NCBI RefSeq assembly: GCF_030252325.1
Contig: NZ_CP126981.1
Location: forward strand, 310,001 to 374,000
From: Candidatus Mycobacterium wuenschmannii
Lineage (GTDB): Bacteria > Actinomycetota > Actinomycetes > Mycobacteriales > Mycobacteriaceae
DNA length: 64,000 bases
Direction: 5' to 3'
Below, one piece after another: positions 38,506 to 46,228 of the stretch (its first letter is position 1; every line of letters begins with the position of its first letter). Under the pieces are notes generated by a model. That model ran no database searches. It worked only from the letters and a program-made list of their open reading frames with translations, and was not told where the DNA came from. The position numbers were made by a program, and so were the translations under genes.

Positions 38506-38925
38506 ATGTTGAGCCACGCCGAAATCTCCGACCGGTTGGAAATCCAGCAGCTGATCACCGATTACTCCACCGCGATCGACACCCGCCGCTTCGACGACCT
38601 GGACGCCGTGTTCACCGCGGATGCGTACATCGACTACACCGCGCTCGGCGGCATCGAAGGGAACTATCCCGAGGTCAAGGCGTGGCTGGCGGAGGTGTTG
38701 CCGAACTTTCCGATGTACGCGCACATGCTGGGCAATTTCTCGGTCAGCATCGACGGCGACACCGCCTCGTCGCGGACGATTTGCTTCAACCCGATGGTCT
38801 TGGGTGGGGACAAGGACCAGATCATGTTCTGCGGTCTCTGGTACGACGACGAGTTCGCCCGGACCGCCGACGGCTGGCGGATGACCCGTCGCGTGGAGAC
38901 CAAGTGCTTCCAGAAAGTGCTCTAG
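38506..38925 (+). CDS. SnoaL-like nuclear-transport-factor-2 fold protein
   Basis: A 139-residue protein of the SnoaL/NTF2-like alpha+beta barrel fold: helix [40 protein letters not shown], and strands ending [15 protein letters not shown]. Members are small ligand-binding proteins or isomerases; no catalytic set can be named here. M. tuberculosis has a like protein at this position, just before rpsP. The start at 38506 fits the family; the frame upstream is antisense of dacB2. Confidence 0.85.
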   Translation: MLSHAEISDRLEIQQLITDYSTAIDTRRFDDLDAVFTADAYIDYTALGGIEGNYPEVKAWLAEVLPNFPMYAHMLGNFSVSIDGDTASSRTICFNPMVLGGDKDQIMFCGLWYDDEFARTADGWRMTRRVETKCFQKVL

Positions 38926-38958
38926 CGGCGACGACGGATTTCTGACTTCGCCCCAGGC

Positions 38959-38969
38959 TCTGGCACAAT
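38959..38969 (+). promoter_or_regulatory. rpsP operon promoter (-10 region)
   Basis: TCTGGCACAAT is identical over eleven bases to the rplS promoter at 42031-42041. The -10 hexamer is CACAAT; a -35-like CTGACT lies at 38942-38947, 16 bases upstream. A leader of about 135 bases would precede rpsP. Confidence 0.6.
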
Positions 38970-39109
38970 GGGCGGCTGTCCGGCGCGCGACCCATCGCCC
39001 GCGCGATGCTTGTTCGTCGGTCACACACGCGAGGCAAAACCGGATCCGGGCATTCCCGCCCGCATCGCTGAATTGCAGCGTGACACCACGTAGGAGAAGT
39101 CGCTTCACC

Positions 39110-39604
39110 ATGGCTGTGAAAATCAAGCTCGCCCGCCTCGGCAAGATCCGCAACCCGCAGTACCGCATCGCGGTCGCCGACTCGCGCACCCGTCGCGAAG
39201 GCCGGGCCATCGAGGTCATCGGCCGCTACGACCCCAAGCAGGAGCCGAGCCTCATCGAGATCGACTCCGAGCGCGCCCAGTACTGGCTCTCGGTCGGTGC
39301 CCAGCCCACCGAGCCGGTCCTCAAGCTGCTGAAGATCACCGGCGACTGGCAGAAATTCAAGGGCCTGCCGGGTGCCGAGGGCCGCCTGAAGGTTGCCGCG
39401 CCGAAGCCGAGCAAGCTCGAGCTGTTCAACGCGGCGCTGGCCGCCGCCGACGGCGCTCCGGACACCGAGGCCGCCAAGCCGAAGCAGAAGAAGGCGCCGG
39501 CCAAGAAGGCTGCCGAGAAGGCCGAGGCAGCCGAGAAGCCCGCCGAGGAGGCCGCGCCGGCCGCCGAGGCTGAGGCCGCCGCCGAACCGGCAACCGAGAG
39601 CTGA
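39110..39604 (+). CDS. rpsP: 30S ribosomal protein S16
   Basis: A 164-residue S16. The core ([20 protein letters not shown], then [20 protein letters not shown]) covers about the first 85 residues; beyond it an Ala/Lys/Glu/Pro-rich tail of about 70 residues is typical of mycobacteria. ATG 39110 has TAGGAGAAG upstream. It opens rpsP-khpA-rimM-trmD, with 2- to 12-base gaps. Confidence 0.96.
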   Translation: MAVKIKLARLGKIRNPQYRIAVADSRTRREGRAIEVIGRYDPKQEPSLIEIDSERAQYWLSVGAQPTEPVLKLLKITGDWQKFKGLPGAEGRLKVAAPKPSKLELFNAALAAADGAPDTEAAKPKQKKAPAKKAAEKAEAAEKPAEEAAPAAEAEAAAEPATES

Positions 39605-39606
39605 CC

Positions 39607-39849
39607 ATGAGCACCGTCGTCGTTGACGCCGTTGAGCACCTGGTCCGCGGGATCGTCGACAATCCCGACGATGTCCGTGTCGACCTGGTGACCAGCCGCC
39701 GCGGCCGGACCGTCGAAGTGCACGTCCACCCCGAGGATCTCGGCAAGGTGATTGGTCGCGGCGGACGTACCGCGACCGCGCTGCGCACGCTGGTCGCCGG
39801 CATCGGCGGCCGCGGCATCCGTGTCGACGTGGTGGACACCGACCAGTAG
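39607..39849 (+). CDS. khpA: KH-domain RNA-binding protein KhpA
   Basis: An 80-residue single KH domain. The RNA-binding GxxG loop is in VIGRGGRTATALRTLV. KhpA pairs with KhpB and affects cell-envelope growth in other Gram-positive bacteria. Two bases after rpsP, a strongly conserved place. Confidence 0.92.
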   Translation: MSTVVVDAVEHLVRGIVDNPDDVRVDLVTSRRGRTVEVHVHPEDLGKVIGRGGRTATALRTLVAGIGGRGIRVDVVDTDQ

Positions 39850-39861
39850 CGGAGAACGCCC

Positions 39862-40383
39862 GTGGAGTTGACAGTCGGGCGCGTAGTCAAGGCGCACGGC
39901 GTCACCGGCGAACTCGTTGTCGATATTCGCACCGACGACCCGGAGCTTCGTTTCGCGCCCGGTTCGACGTTGCGCGGCAAGGGATCTAACCGCAAGGAAC
40001 ACACGTACACCGTCGAGACGGTGCGCCCGCACGGCAGCCGGCTGTTGCTGCGGCTGGAGGGTGTGGCTGACCGTGATGCGGCCGACGCGCTGCGCGGCAC
40101 GGTGTTCGTTGTCGATTCGGCGGATCTGCCGCCCATCGACGAGGACGACACGTACTACGACCATCAGCTCGAAGGCCTGCGGGTGCGGACGACGGCCGGG
40201 CTGGAACTCGGCACTGTTGCCGAGGTATTGCACACCGCCGCAGGCGAATTGCTGGCTGTCACGCGTGCCGACGCACCGGAGTTGCTGGTGCCGTTCGTCA
40301 GCGCCATCGTCACGTCGGTGTCACTGGACGACGGTGTGGTCGACATCGATCCCCCCGACGGTCTGCTGGATCTGGAGGGCTGA
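39862..40383 (+). CDS. rimM: 16S rRNA processing protein RimM
   Basis: A 173-residue 30S maturation factor. N-terminal barrel [20 protein letters not shown] and C-terminal PRC barrel ([20 protein letters not shown] to [20 protein letters not shown]). It binds S19 and helps assemble the 30S head. GTG start. The stop is one base before the trmD start. Confidence 0.95.
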   Translation: MELTVGRVVKAHGVTGELVVDIRTDDPELRFAPGSTLRGKGSNRKEHTYTVETVRPHGSRLLLRLEGVADRDAADALRGTVFVVDSADLPPIDEDDTYYDHQLEGLRVRTTAGLELGTVAEVLHTAAGELLAVTRADAPELLVPFVSAIVTSVSLDDGVVDIDPPDGLLDLEG

Positions 40384-40384
40384 G

Positions 40385-41068
40385 ATGCGGATCGACGTCG
40401 TGACGATCTTCCCGTCTTATCTCGATCCTCTGCGACAGTCGTTGCCCGGCAAGGCGATTGAGTCGGGACTGGTTCAGGTTAACGTGCACGACCTGCGTAA
40501 GTGGACGCATGACGTGCACCGCTCGGTCGACGACTCGCCTTACGGCGGCGGTCCGGGAATGGTGATGAAGGCGCCGGTCTGGGGTGACGCTCTCGACGAG
40601 ATCTGTTCGCCGGAAACACTTCTCGTCGTGCCGACACCCGCGGGCCGGCTGTTCACCCAGTCGACCGCACAGCGGTGGGGTGGCGAGTCGCACCTGGTGT
40701 TCGCGTGTGGTCGTTACGAGGGCATCGACCAGCGGGTCGCCGACGACGCCGCCACCCGGATGCGGGTCGAGGAGGTGTCGATCGGCGACTACGTCTTGCC
40801 CGGCGGCGAATCGGCGACGCTGATCATGATCGAGGCGGTGCTGCGGCTGCTGCCGAACGTGTTGGGCAATCCGCTGTCACACCAAGACGATTCGCATTCC
40901 GACGGGGTGCTCGAGGGGCCGTCGTACACCCGGCCCCCGAGCTGGCGTGGCCTCGACGTACCCGAGGTGTTGCTGTCCGGTGATCACGCCCGCATCGAGG
41001 CGTGGCGGCGGCAGGCCGGCGAGCAGCGCACCCGAGACCGCCGCCCCGACCTCTGGGACCGCGACTAG
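40385..41068 (+). CDS. trmD: tRNA (guanine37-N1)-methyltransferase
   Basis: A 227-residue SPOUT methyltransferase that makes m1G37 and prevents frameshifting. The trefoil-knot SAM motifs are FACGRYEGIDQRV and SIGDYVLPGGESATLIMIEA; the N-terminal MRIDVVTIFPSYLDPL is standard. The start at 40385 matches this N-terminus; the open frame upstream is rimM out of frame. Ends on the CTAG shared with the converging lppW-like gene. Confidence 0.95.
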   Translation: MRIDVVTIFPSYLDPLRQSLPGKAIESGLVQVNVHDLRKWTHDVHRSVDDSPYGGGPGMVMKAPVWGDALDEICSPETLLVVPTPAGRLFTQSTAQRWGGESHLVFACGRYEGIDQRVADDAATRMRVEEVSIGDYVLPGGESATLIMIEAVLRLLPNVLGNPLSHQDDSHSDGVLEGPSYTRPPSWRGLDVPEVLLSGDHARIEAWRRQAGEQRTRDRRPDLWDRD

Positions 41069-41946
41069 GTCGTGATCCGCCCGCCCGGGAACATCGTCTT
41101 GACCGCCTGCGTGATGGTCGTCCGCGCGGTGGCGTCGTCCGACGGCTGCAACGATTCGATCACCAGCACGTAGCGGCGGTCGGCGCCGATGACGCCGGTG
41201 GACAGGTGCATCCAGCGCGACCCGTCCATGCAGCACATCCAGCCCTGCTTGACGGCGACCGGCTCGGCGTAGAGCCCGTCGGGAATGCCGAATCGCTGCG
41301 GGTAGCCGTCGGAGCCGGTGGCGGTCGACCCGGCCAGATCGTCGACGATGATCTGCGCGCGCTCGTGCGACAGCCCGCCGGAGCTGTTGAGCAGGGCGTC
41401 GTAGTAGTGGACCAGGTCCGACGCCGAGCTGATGGTGTTCCACCACTGCCCGTCACTGGGTGGGCTGGTGGCGGTCAGCCCGTAGCGGCCCGCGACTCCG
41501 TTGACGATCGCGTCGCCGCCGCGCGCCGCCCAGAACGTCTCGGCGGCGCCGTCGTCGGAGGATCGCAGCATGCTGTCCAGCGCCTGCCGTTCGGCCGAGC
41601 TCAGCGCCGACCCGGACTCCTGCGCGAGCAGGTCGTCGGCGATGAACAGCTTGGCCACCGAGGCAATCGCGACCAGCTGGTCGCTGCCGTTCGAATACGT
41701 CTGGCCGGTCACCCGGTCGAGCAGGGCCACGGAGATGGTGGCGCCGCTGTTGGACGCCTCGTCGGTGGCCCGGGCGATGCGGGCCGCCAGTCCGTCGAGG
41801 GTGGCCGCCGATGGCGGATCCTGACCCTGCACCGCAGGTGGCGGGTCGTCGGGGGCGCCGTATACCTTGGCGCAGCCGGCGTTGGACACCGTCAACATCG
41901 CCACCGTGGCGACAAGCAGTAGCGGAAGGCGTGATCGGATGCTCAT
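41065..41946 (-). CDS. lppW: Beta-lactamase-fold lipoprotein (LppW-like)
   Basis: A 293-residue exported protein. Signal peptide 1-24 ends at a lipobox-like TVSNAGC (Cys25; the -3 Asn is atypical). The mature part has a serine beta-lactamase/transpeptidase-like fold with Ser96-Val-Ala-Lys99 (IASVAKLF). I see no convincing SxN or KTG motif, so hydrolytic activity is uncertain. It matches the position and type of M. tuberculosis LppW, between trmD and rplS. Overlaps trmD tail-to-tail by four bases. Start ATG 41946; a GTG 33 bases upstream is less likely. Confidence 0.83.
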   Translation of the reverse strand: MSIRSRLPLLLVATVAMLTVSNAGCAKVYGAPDDPPPAVQGQDPPSAATLDGLAARIARATDEASNSGATISVALLDRVTGQTYSNGSDQLVAIASVAKLFIADDLLAQESGSALSSAERQALDSMLRSSDDGAAETFWAARGGDAIVNGVAGRYGLTATSPPSDGQWWNTISSASDLVHYYDALLNSSGGLSHERAQIIVDDLAGSTATGSDGYPQRFGIPDGLYAEPVAVKQGWMCCMDGSRWMHLSTGVIGADRRYVLVIESLQPSDDATARTTITQAVKTMFPGGRITT

Positions 41947-42030
41947 TTCACGCACCAGTGAACCATTCGCCCACGTCACGACCGGGCAGAAGGGGCGGCG
42001 ATTCGCCGTGATTTCGCTGCGTGGGCCCGA

Positions 42031-42041
42031 TCTGGCACAAT
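42031..42041 (+). promoter_or_regulatory. rplS promoter (-10 region)
   Basis: TCTGGCACAAT, the same eleven bases as before rpsP; -10 hexamer CACAAT, weak -35 TTCGCT at 42013-42018. The transcript would have a leader of about 140 bases, rich in G/C, before rplS; an r-protein leader structure is possible but none is clear. Confidence 0.6.
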
Positions 42042-42188
42042 TGACCAGTTGTCTTTAGCGGTTGTCGGCCGACCGGCTCGCCGCGAGACTCCCAGATGTC
42101 CGAATCCATCGGCTACGTTGCCTGCCCGCCCGCCCACAGCGGCGAGCAGCGGCACGCAGCCGCGACCCGCAAGGAAGAGTCTTCCGAC

Positions 42189-42530
42189 ATGAACACGCTG
42201 GACTTCCTCGACAAGACGTCGCTGCGCGACGACCTCCCGGCCTTCCACCCCGGTGACACGATCAACGTGCACGTGAAGGTCATCGAGGGCGCGAAGGAGC
42301 GGATCCAGGTGTTCAAGGGCGTGGTGCTGCGCCGCCAGGGCGGCGGGGTCCGCGAGACCTTCACCGTCCGCAAGGAGAGCTACGGGGTCGGTGTCGAGCG
42401 CACCTTCCCGGTGCACTCGCCGAACATCGACCACATCGACGTCGTCACCCGCGGTGACGTCCGTCGCGCGAAGCTCTACTACTTGCGCGAGTTGCGCGGC
42501 AAGAAGGCCAAGATCAAGGAGAAGCGCTGA
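42189..42530 (+). CDS. rplS: 50S ribosomal protein L19
   Basis: A 113-residue L19: [40 protein letters not shown] and the C-terminal [21 protein letters not shown]19 bridges the subunits. ATG 42189 is preceded by AAGGAAGAG. Followed by lepB, which has its own -10 box. Confidence 0.96.
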   Translation: MNTLDFLDKTSLRDDLPAFHPGDTINVHVKVIEGAKERIQVFKGVVLRRQGGGVRETFTVRKESYGVGVERTFPVHSPNIDHIDVVTRGDVRRAKLYYLRELRGKKAKIKEKR

Positions 42531-42589
42531 TTTTCAGCGTTCTTCGGCGATTCTGCGCCCGCCCTGCCGACTAGTGCGGCGGCGCTGAC

Positions 42590-42595
42590 TACGCT
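42590..42595 (+). promoter_or_regulatory. -10 box for a leaderless lepB transcript
   Basis: TACGCT is six bases before the lepB GTG. There is no Shine-Dalgarno sequence in front of that GTG. Confidence 0.5.
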
Positions 42596-42601
42596 GATGC
42601 C

Positions 42602-43459
42602 GTGACTGAAAAGACGGACTCGCCCGAGGGGCAACCCGAATCCGGTACGGCCGATCCAGAAGTCGCGACAAACCCGCCGTCCACGCCCGAGCCGGCCTCG
42701 GCGCAGGCGGACGAGCCCGTCGACAAGAAGCGCGCGGCACTGCGCGAAACCGTCGTGCTGGCGGTTATCGCCCTGGTCCTCTACTACGTCATGCTGACGT
42801 TTGTCGCCCGTCCCTATCTGATCCCCTCGGAGTCGATGGAGCCGACGCTGCACGGCTGCGCGGGTTGCGTCGGCGACCGGATCATGGTGGACAAGGTCAC
42901 CTTCAACTTCAGCGCACCGCAGTCCGGTGACGTGATCGTCTTCAAGGGTCCGCCGCCGTGGAACGTGGGCTACAAGTCGATCCGCTCGCACAACGCCGCG
43001 ATCCGTTGGGTGCAGAACGCGTTCTCGTTCATCGGCTTCGTACCGCCCGACGAGAACGACTTGGTCAAGCGTGTCATCGCGGTCGGCGGTCAAACGGTGC
43101 AGTGCCGCAACAACACCGGGCTCACCGTCGACGGCAAGAAGTTGACCGAGCCGTACCTGGATCCCGCGACGCTGAACGCCGACCCGGCCGTCTATCCGTG
43201 CCTGGGTCCGGAGTTCGGGCCGGTGCACGTACCGCAGGGGCGGCTGTGGGTGATGGGAGACAACCGCACCCACTCGGCCGACTCCCGGGCGCACTGCACC
43301 AGTACCCCCGGTGACGCGATCAACGGGCTCTTGTGCACCGGCGACCCGATGGCCGGCACGGTGCCGGTCGACAATGTCATCGGCAAGGCGCGATTCATTG
43401 TGTGGCCGCCCTCGCGGTGGGGCGTCGTGCGTGCGGTGAATCCTCAACAGAATCACTAG
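42602..43459 (+). CDS. lepB: Type I signal peptidase
   Basis: A 285-residue membrane protease. A 45-residue acidic/proline-rich cytoplasmic tail precedes one membrane segment (about 50-70). The catalytic dyad is Ser78 ([10 protein letters not shown]) and Lys156 ([11 protein letters not shown]); the box E motif [11 protein letters not shown] is present. It cleaves signal peptides of secreted preproteins on the outer face of the membrane. GTG start; two bases separate its stop from rnhB. Confidence 0.95.
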   Translation: MTEKTDSPEGQPESGTADPEVATNPPSTPEPASAQADEPVDKKRAALRETVVLAVIALVLYYVMLTFVARPYLIPSESMEPTLHGCAGCVGDRIMVDKVTFNFSAPQSGDVIVFKGPPPWNVGYKSIRSHNAAIRWVQNAFSFIGFVPPDENDLVKRVIAVGGQTVQCRNNTGLTVDGKKLTEPYLDPATLNADPAVYPCLGPEFGPVHVPQGRLWVMGDNRTHSADSRAHCTSTPGDAINGLLCTGDPMAGTVPVDNVIGKARFIVWPPSRWGVVRAVNPQQNH

Positions 43460-43461
43460 GC

Positions 43462-44247
43462 GTGGCCACCACCTGGCCGCCGCGGACGGTGATCCGTAAA
43501 TCGTCGGGCCTGCGCACCCTGGAGTCCGCGCTGTATCGCTGCGGACTCGGGCCGGTGGCCGGGGTCGACGAGGTCGGGCGTGGCGCGTGCGCCGGGCCGC
43601 TGGTGGTCGCCGCCTGCGTGCTCGGCCCGAACCGGCTCGAAAGTCTTGCCGCGCTTGATGATTCGAAGAAGCTCAACGAGGCCTCGCGGGAGAAGCTGTT
43701 CCCGTTGATCCGTCGCTATGCGCTGGCGTATCACGTGGTGTTCATCCCGTCGACCGAGGTGGACCGGCGCGGGGTGCATGTGGCCAACATCGAGGGGATG
43801 CGCCGCGCGGTCGCGGGCCTGCCGATGCGACCGGGCTACGTGCTCAGCGACGGCTTCCGGGTGCCGGGTCTGGCGGTGCCGTCGCTTCCGGTGATCGGCG
43901 GCGACGCCGCGGCGGCGTGCATCGCGGCGGCCAGCGTGCTGGCGAAGGTCAGCCGCGACCGGCTGATGGTGGCCATGGAGAACGATCACCCGGGCTATGG
44001 CTTCGCGGTGCACAAGGGCTACAGCACCGCTGCTCACTCTGCCGCGCTGAACGACTTGGGCCCCTGCCCGCAGCACCGGTATTCGTTCATCAACGTGCGA
44101 CGGGTGGCCGCTGGGGCGGGCATTCGGACCATCGCGGAATGTCCCCCGGCGGAAACAACCGAGCCGGGTCAGCGGATCGACAACGAGTGGGGAAAGATGG
44201 AACAGGTCAACCAGCCACGGGACGGTGAAGGACGGCTGAGCCGATGA
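43462..44247 (+). CDS. rnhB: Ribonuclease HII
   Basis: A 261-residue RNase HII that removes ribonucleotides and RNA primers from DNA. The signature [18 protein letters not shown] supplies Asp36 and Glu37; further metal aspartates are in LSDGFRV and the HKGYST region follows. A C-terminal extension of about 35 residues after the core is common in mycobacteria. GTG start (43462). Overlaps the next gene by ATGA. Confidence 0.94.
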   Translation: MATTWPPRTVIRKSSGLRTLESALYRCGLGPVAGVDEVGRGACAGPLVVAACVLGPNRLESLAALDDSKKLNEASREKLFPLIRRYALAYHVVFIPSTEVDRRGVHVANIEGMRRAVAGLPMRPGYVLSDGFRVPGLAVPSLPVIGGDAAAACIAAASVLAKVSRDRLMVAMENDHPGYGFAVHKGYSTAAHSAALNDLGPCPQHRYSFINVRRVAAGAGIRTIAECPPAETTEPGQRIDNEWGKMEQVNQPRDGEGRLSR

Positions 44248-44549
44248 GTGCCGAGGATCTCGAAAAGTACGAAACCGAGATGGAACTCTCGCTGTACCGC
44301 GAATACAAAGACATCGTCGGGCAGTTCAGCTACGTGGTGGAAACCGAACGCCGGTTCTACCTGGCAAACAGCGTCGAGATGGTGCCGCGTAACGCCGACG
44401 GCGAGGTCTACTTCGAGCTCCGGCTCTCCGACGCGTGGGTGTGGGACATGTACCGCCCGGCTCGCTTCGTCAAGCAGGTTCGCGTCGTCACCTTCAAGGA
44501 CGTCAACATCGAAGAGGTGGAAAAGCCCGAGTTGCGCCTGCCCGAATAG
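44244..44549 (+). CDS. DUF2469 family protein
   Basis: A 101-residue acidic protein beginning [20 protein letters not shown], with conserved [16 protein letters not shown] and the C-terminal [20 protein letters not shown]. It belongs to the actinobacterial DUF2469 family, always next to rnhB; no function is established. Starts on the ATGA overlap, so it is translated with rnhB. Confidence 0.9.
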   Translation: MSAEDLEKYETEMELSLYREYKDIVGQFSYVVETERRFYLANSVEMVPRNADGEVYFELRLSDAWVWDMYRPARFVKQVRVVTFKDVNIEEVEKPELRLPE

Positions 44550-44561
44550 GGCGGCGGCGCG

Positions 44562-45311
44562 TCAAACCCGGTCGCCCTCACCGAAAATCGGCTTGCCGCG
44601 GCTGTCGATCACGGACCGCGCCACGTCGGCCAGCTTGATGTTCAGGTCCTGGGAGTACCGGCGCAGGATGTTGAACGCCTCTGATTCGTCGACGCCGTGC
44701 AGCATCATCAGCATCCCGACGGCTTTGCCGATCTCACGGTTGGACAACAGCCCGCGCCGCAACGTGGAGACGTCCTCGCCCTGCGCGACGGCATTGATCG
44801 CCACGCTGGCGAACGACGCCAGCACGATCGCCTGCCCGGCGGACTCGGTGTCGAAGAGGCCCGCCTTGTCGCTGAACAGGTTCAGCGCGCCGGTCTTGCG
44901 CTTGTCCACCAGAATCCGGAAGCCCATCGCGCCGCGCACCGGCGTCTCCGCGACGATCTTGGCGGCCAGATTGGGCCACTGATTCGGCGTGGTCAGATCG
45001 GTTTCGATCTGCGGGGTTTCTTCCTCGATCGCATCGACACACGGTCCGTCGCCCGCGGTGCGTTCCATGTCGTCGATTCGTTGCGCGATGTCGTCGCTGG
45101 CACCGACGGTGACGTAGCGCCCGTCGCGGCGCACCAGCAGGCTCGCGTGATCGCACCCGGTGACGACCAGCGTTGCGGCGACGCAGATCGCCGCGTAGAT
45201 CTGGCTCGATTCCGAGCCCTGGTAAATGATCTCGGCCAGCGCGGAGAACACCGTGGCAGGGTCTGCTGCCGTGGGTTCCGCGCCGGGGTCGATGTTTGCC
45301 TCGTCTGCCAC
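44562..45311 (-). CDS. GAF-ANTAR RNA-binding regulator
   Basis: A 249-residue protein: an N-terminal GAF-like sensor domain (about 15-160) with CDHASLLVRRDGRYVTVGAS, then the ANTAR domain (about 168-235) with LSNREIGKAVGMLMMLHGVD and conserved ADVARSVI. ANTAR proteins bind paired hexaloop hairpins in mRNA and act as antiterminators. Target here unknown; I found no convincing paired hexaloops in the window. GTG start, with an AATGAT box six bases upstream (possible leaderless transcript). It is divergent from the stand-alone UspA-like gene, with a perfect palindrome between them. Confidence 0.87.
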   Translation of the reverse strand: MADEANIDPGAEPTAADPATVFSALAEIIYQGSESSQIYAAICVAATLVVTGCDHASLLVRRDGRYVTVGASDDIAQRIDDMERTAGDGPCVDAIEEETPQIETDLTTPNQWPNLAAKIVAETPVRGAMGFRILVDKRKTGALNLFSDKAGLFDTESAGQAIVLASFASVAINAVAQGEDVSTLRRGLLSNREIGKAVGMLMMLHGVDESEAFNILRRYSQDLNIKLADVARSVIDSRGKPIFGEGDRV

Positions 45312-45348
45312 GGGTACATCATTCCAAGCCCGCCGGACTGCTGGCGAC

Positions 45349-45372
45349 CGTATCGACGTTTCCGTCGATACG
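45349..45372. promoter_or_regulatory. Perfect 24-bp palindrome between the ANTAR gene and the UspA-like gene
   Basis: CGTATCGACG-TTTC-CGTCGATACG: ten-base perfect arms around four bases. On the minus strand the loop is GAAA, a stable tetraloop. It lies 38 bases upstream of the ANTAR GTG and 180 bases before the divergent gene. Either an operator or a leader hairpin. Confidence 0.6.
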
Positions 45373-45551
45373 CCGTGCGCGGCTCGTCAAGATGCCGTAA
45401 GGATGGCCGCGGGCGGCACCGGGATCGGTTAGGAATAGCAGATGACAGTCTCGGCTGCCGAGCAGCAGACCGCGCCCTGCAATGCCGATCGGCGTCGCCG
45501 GAGCCAAGAGTCGCAATGCGTTGTGCTGGAATCATTTTCGACCCGCCAGCG

Positions 45552-46094
45552 ATGAACGGTCGAACTTCCCATCGCGTGCTGGTGTTCGTCGACTCCATCG
45601 ACCTGGTCGCGGTCGAAACCCTGCGCTACGCCCGCGGATTGACCGCTGACCGGCTGCTGGCCGTGCACTTTGTGCTGGACGAGGCGCGCGCGGTACGGCT
45701 GCAGGTGCGCTGGCAGCGGTTCGGGGCGGGAACCGAGTTGCGGATGGTCGACTGCGACGATCGCCGGCTCGGCCGAGCCGCCCAGCGGTTCGTGGTGCAG
45801 GTCAGGAAGGACTACCCGAACAGCGCTGTCACCGTCCTGCTGCCGCGCCGGATGTACTCGCCGTTGGCGGGTCGACTGTTGCACGATCGGACCGCGGACG
45901 CCCTGGCCGGCCTGCTCAGCGGCATCCCGGGCGTGAGCGCCCAGATTCTGGTCTGCGACGTCAAATCACAGGTGGCTCGCACGCTCCAGAGTGCGGGACG
46001 GGAAGTCCCTGCTGCCCAGGCCGAATTTGCCGGGAAACTGCAGGCCAGCGCGTCGCGGCCTGAGCGCTCCCCGGCGCCGGCCGAGCTGCGCTGA
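45552..46094 (+). CDS. Stand-alone UspA-like domain, paralogue of the adjacent transporter's C-terminus
   Basis: A 180-residue soluble protein with no membrane segment. Its body matches residues about 500-650 of the transporter 134 bases downstream: HRVLVFVDSIDLVAVETLRY against HHTVVVLVDHFDFATIEALH, and VTVLLPRRMYSPLAGRLLHD against VTVLLPRRTYAPLVGRLLHD, then RTADALAG against RTADKMAG. So it is a free copy of the carrier's cytosolic regulatory domain. Function unknown; it could bind the same ligand, or dimerise with or titrate the carrier domain. ATG 45552 has no good SD; ATG 45516 in the same frame is an alternative. Confidence 0.75.
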   Translation: MNGRTSHRVLVFVDSIDLVAVETLRYARGLTADRLLAVHFVLDEARAVRLQVRWQRFGAGTELRMVDCDDRRLGRAAQRFVVQVRKDYPNSAVTVLLPRRMYSPLAGRLLHDRTADALAGLLSGIPGVSAQILVCDVKSQVARTLQSAGREVPAAQAEFAGKLQASASRPERSPAPAELR

Positions 46095-46123
46095 GCTGGT
46101 AATTGGCTGAGAATAACCCCTGT

Positions 46124-46206
46124 CGGCACCCTTCCGGGTCGGTGAAACCGGGTGGGAGCCGCTAACGTTCTGCTGCGTAAGTTTTGCGTAAGTTTTGCGA
46201 ACGCAG
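46124..46206 (+). promoter_or_regulatory. Structured leader of the KimA-like gene
   Basis: Two blocks. 46124-46161 can fold as a three-way junction: outer CGGC/GCCG, inner ACCC-TTCC-GGGT and CGGT-GAA-ACCG, with GGTGGGA unpaired. 46173-46206: CTGCGT pairs with ACGCAG around two exact tandem copies of GCGTAAGTTTT (46175-46196). A potassium- or c-di-AMP-responsive RNA is possible; the CGCTAAC after the junction only weakly recalls the ydaO riboswitch. Confidence 0.45.
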
Positions 46207-46228
46207 AGGGCGGGGAAAGAGCATCACC

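Noticed and set aside
37569..38945. 458-codon plus-strand frame across dacB2
   Set aside because: Antisense of dacB2, whose three active-site motifs and signal peptide are intact.
46095..46228. Calling the KimA-like leader a ydaO/c-di-AMP riboswitch outright
   Set aside because: Only a GCTAAC-like core and a short GGTGAA resemble the consensus; the paired regions do not line up by eye, so it is listed as an unassigned structured leader.
44562..46228. ANTAR target hairpin pair in the island
   Set aside because: The hairpins seen have four-base loops (GAAA/TTTC, TTCC) or three-base loops, not the paired hexaloops ANTAR proteins need.
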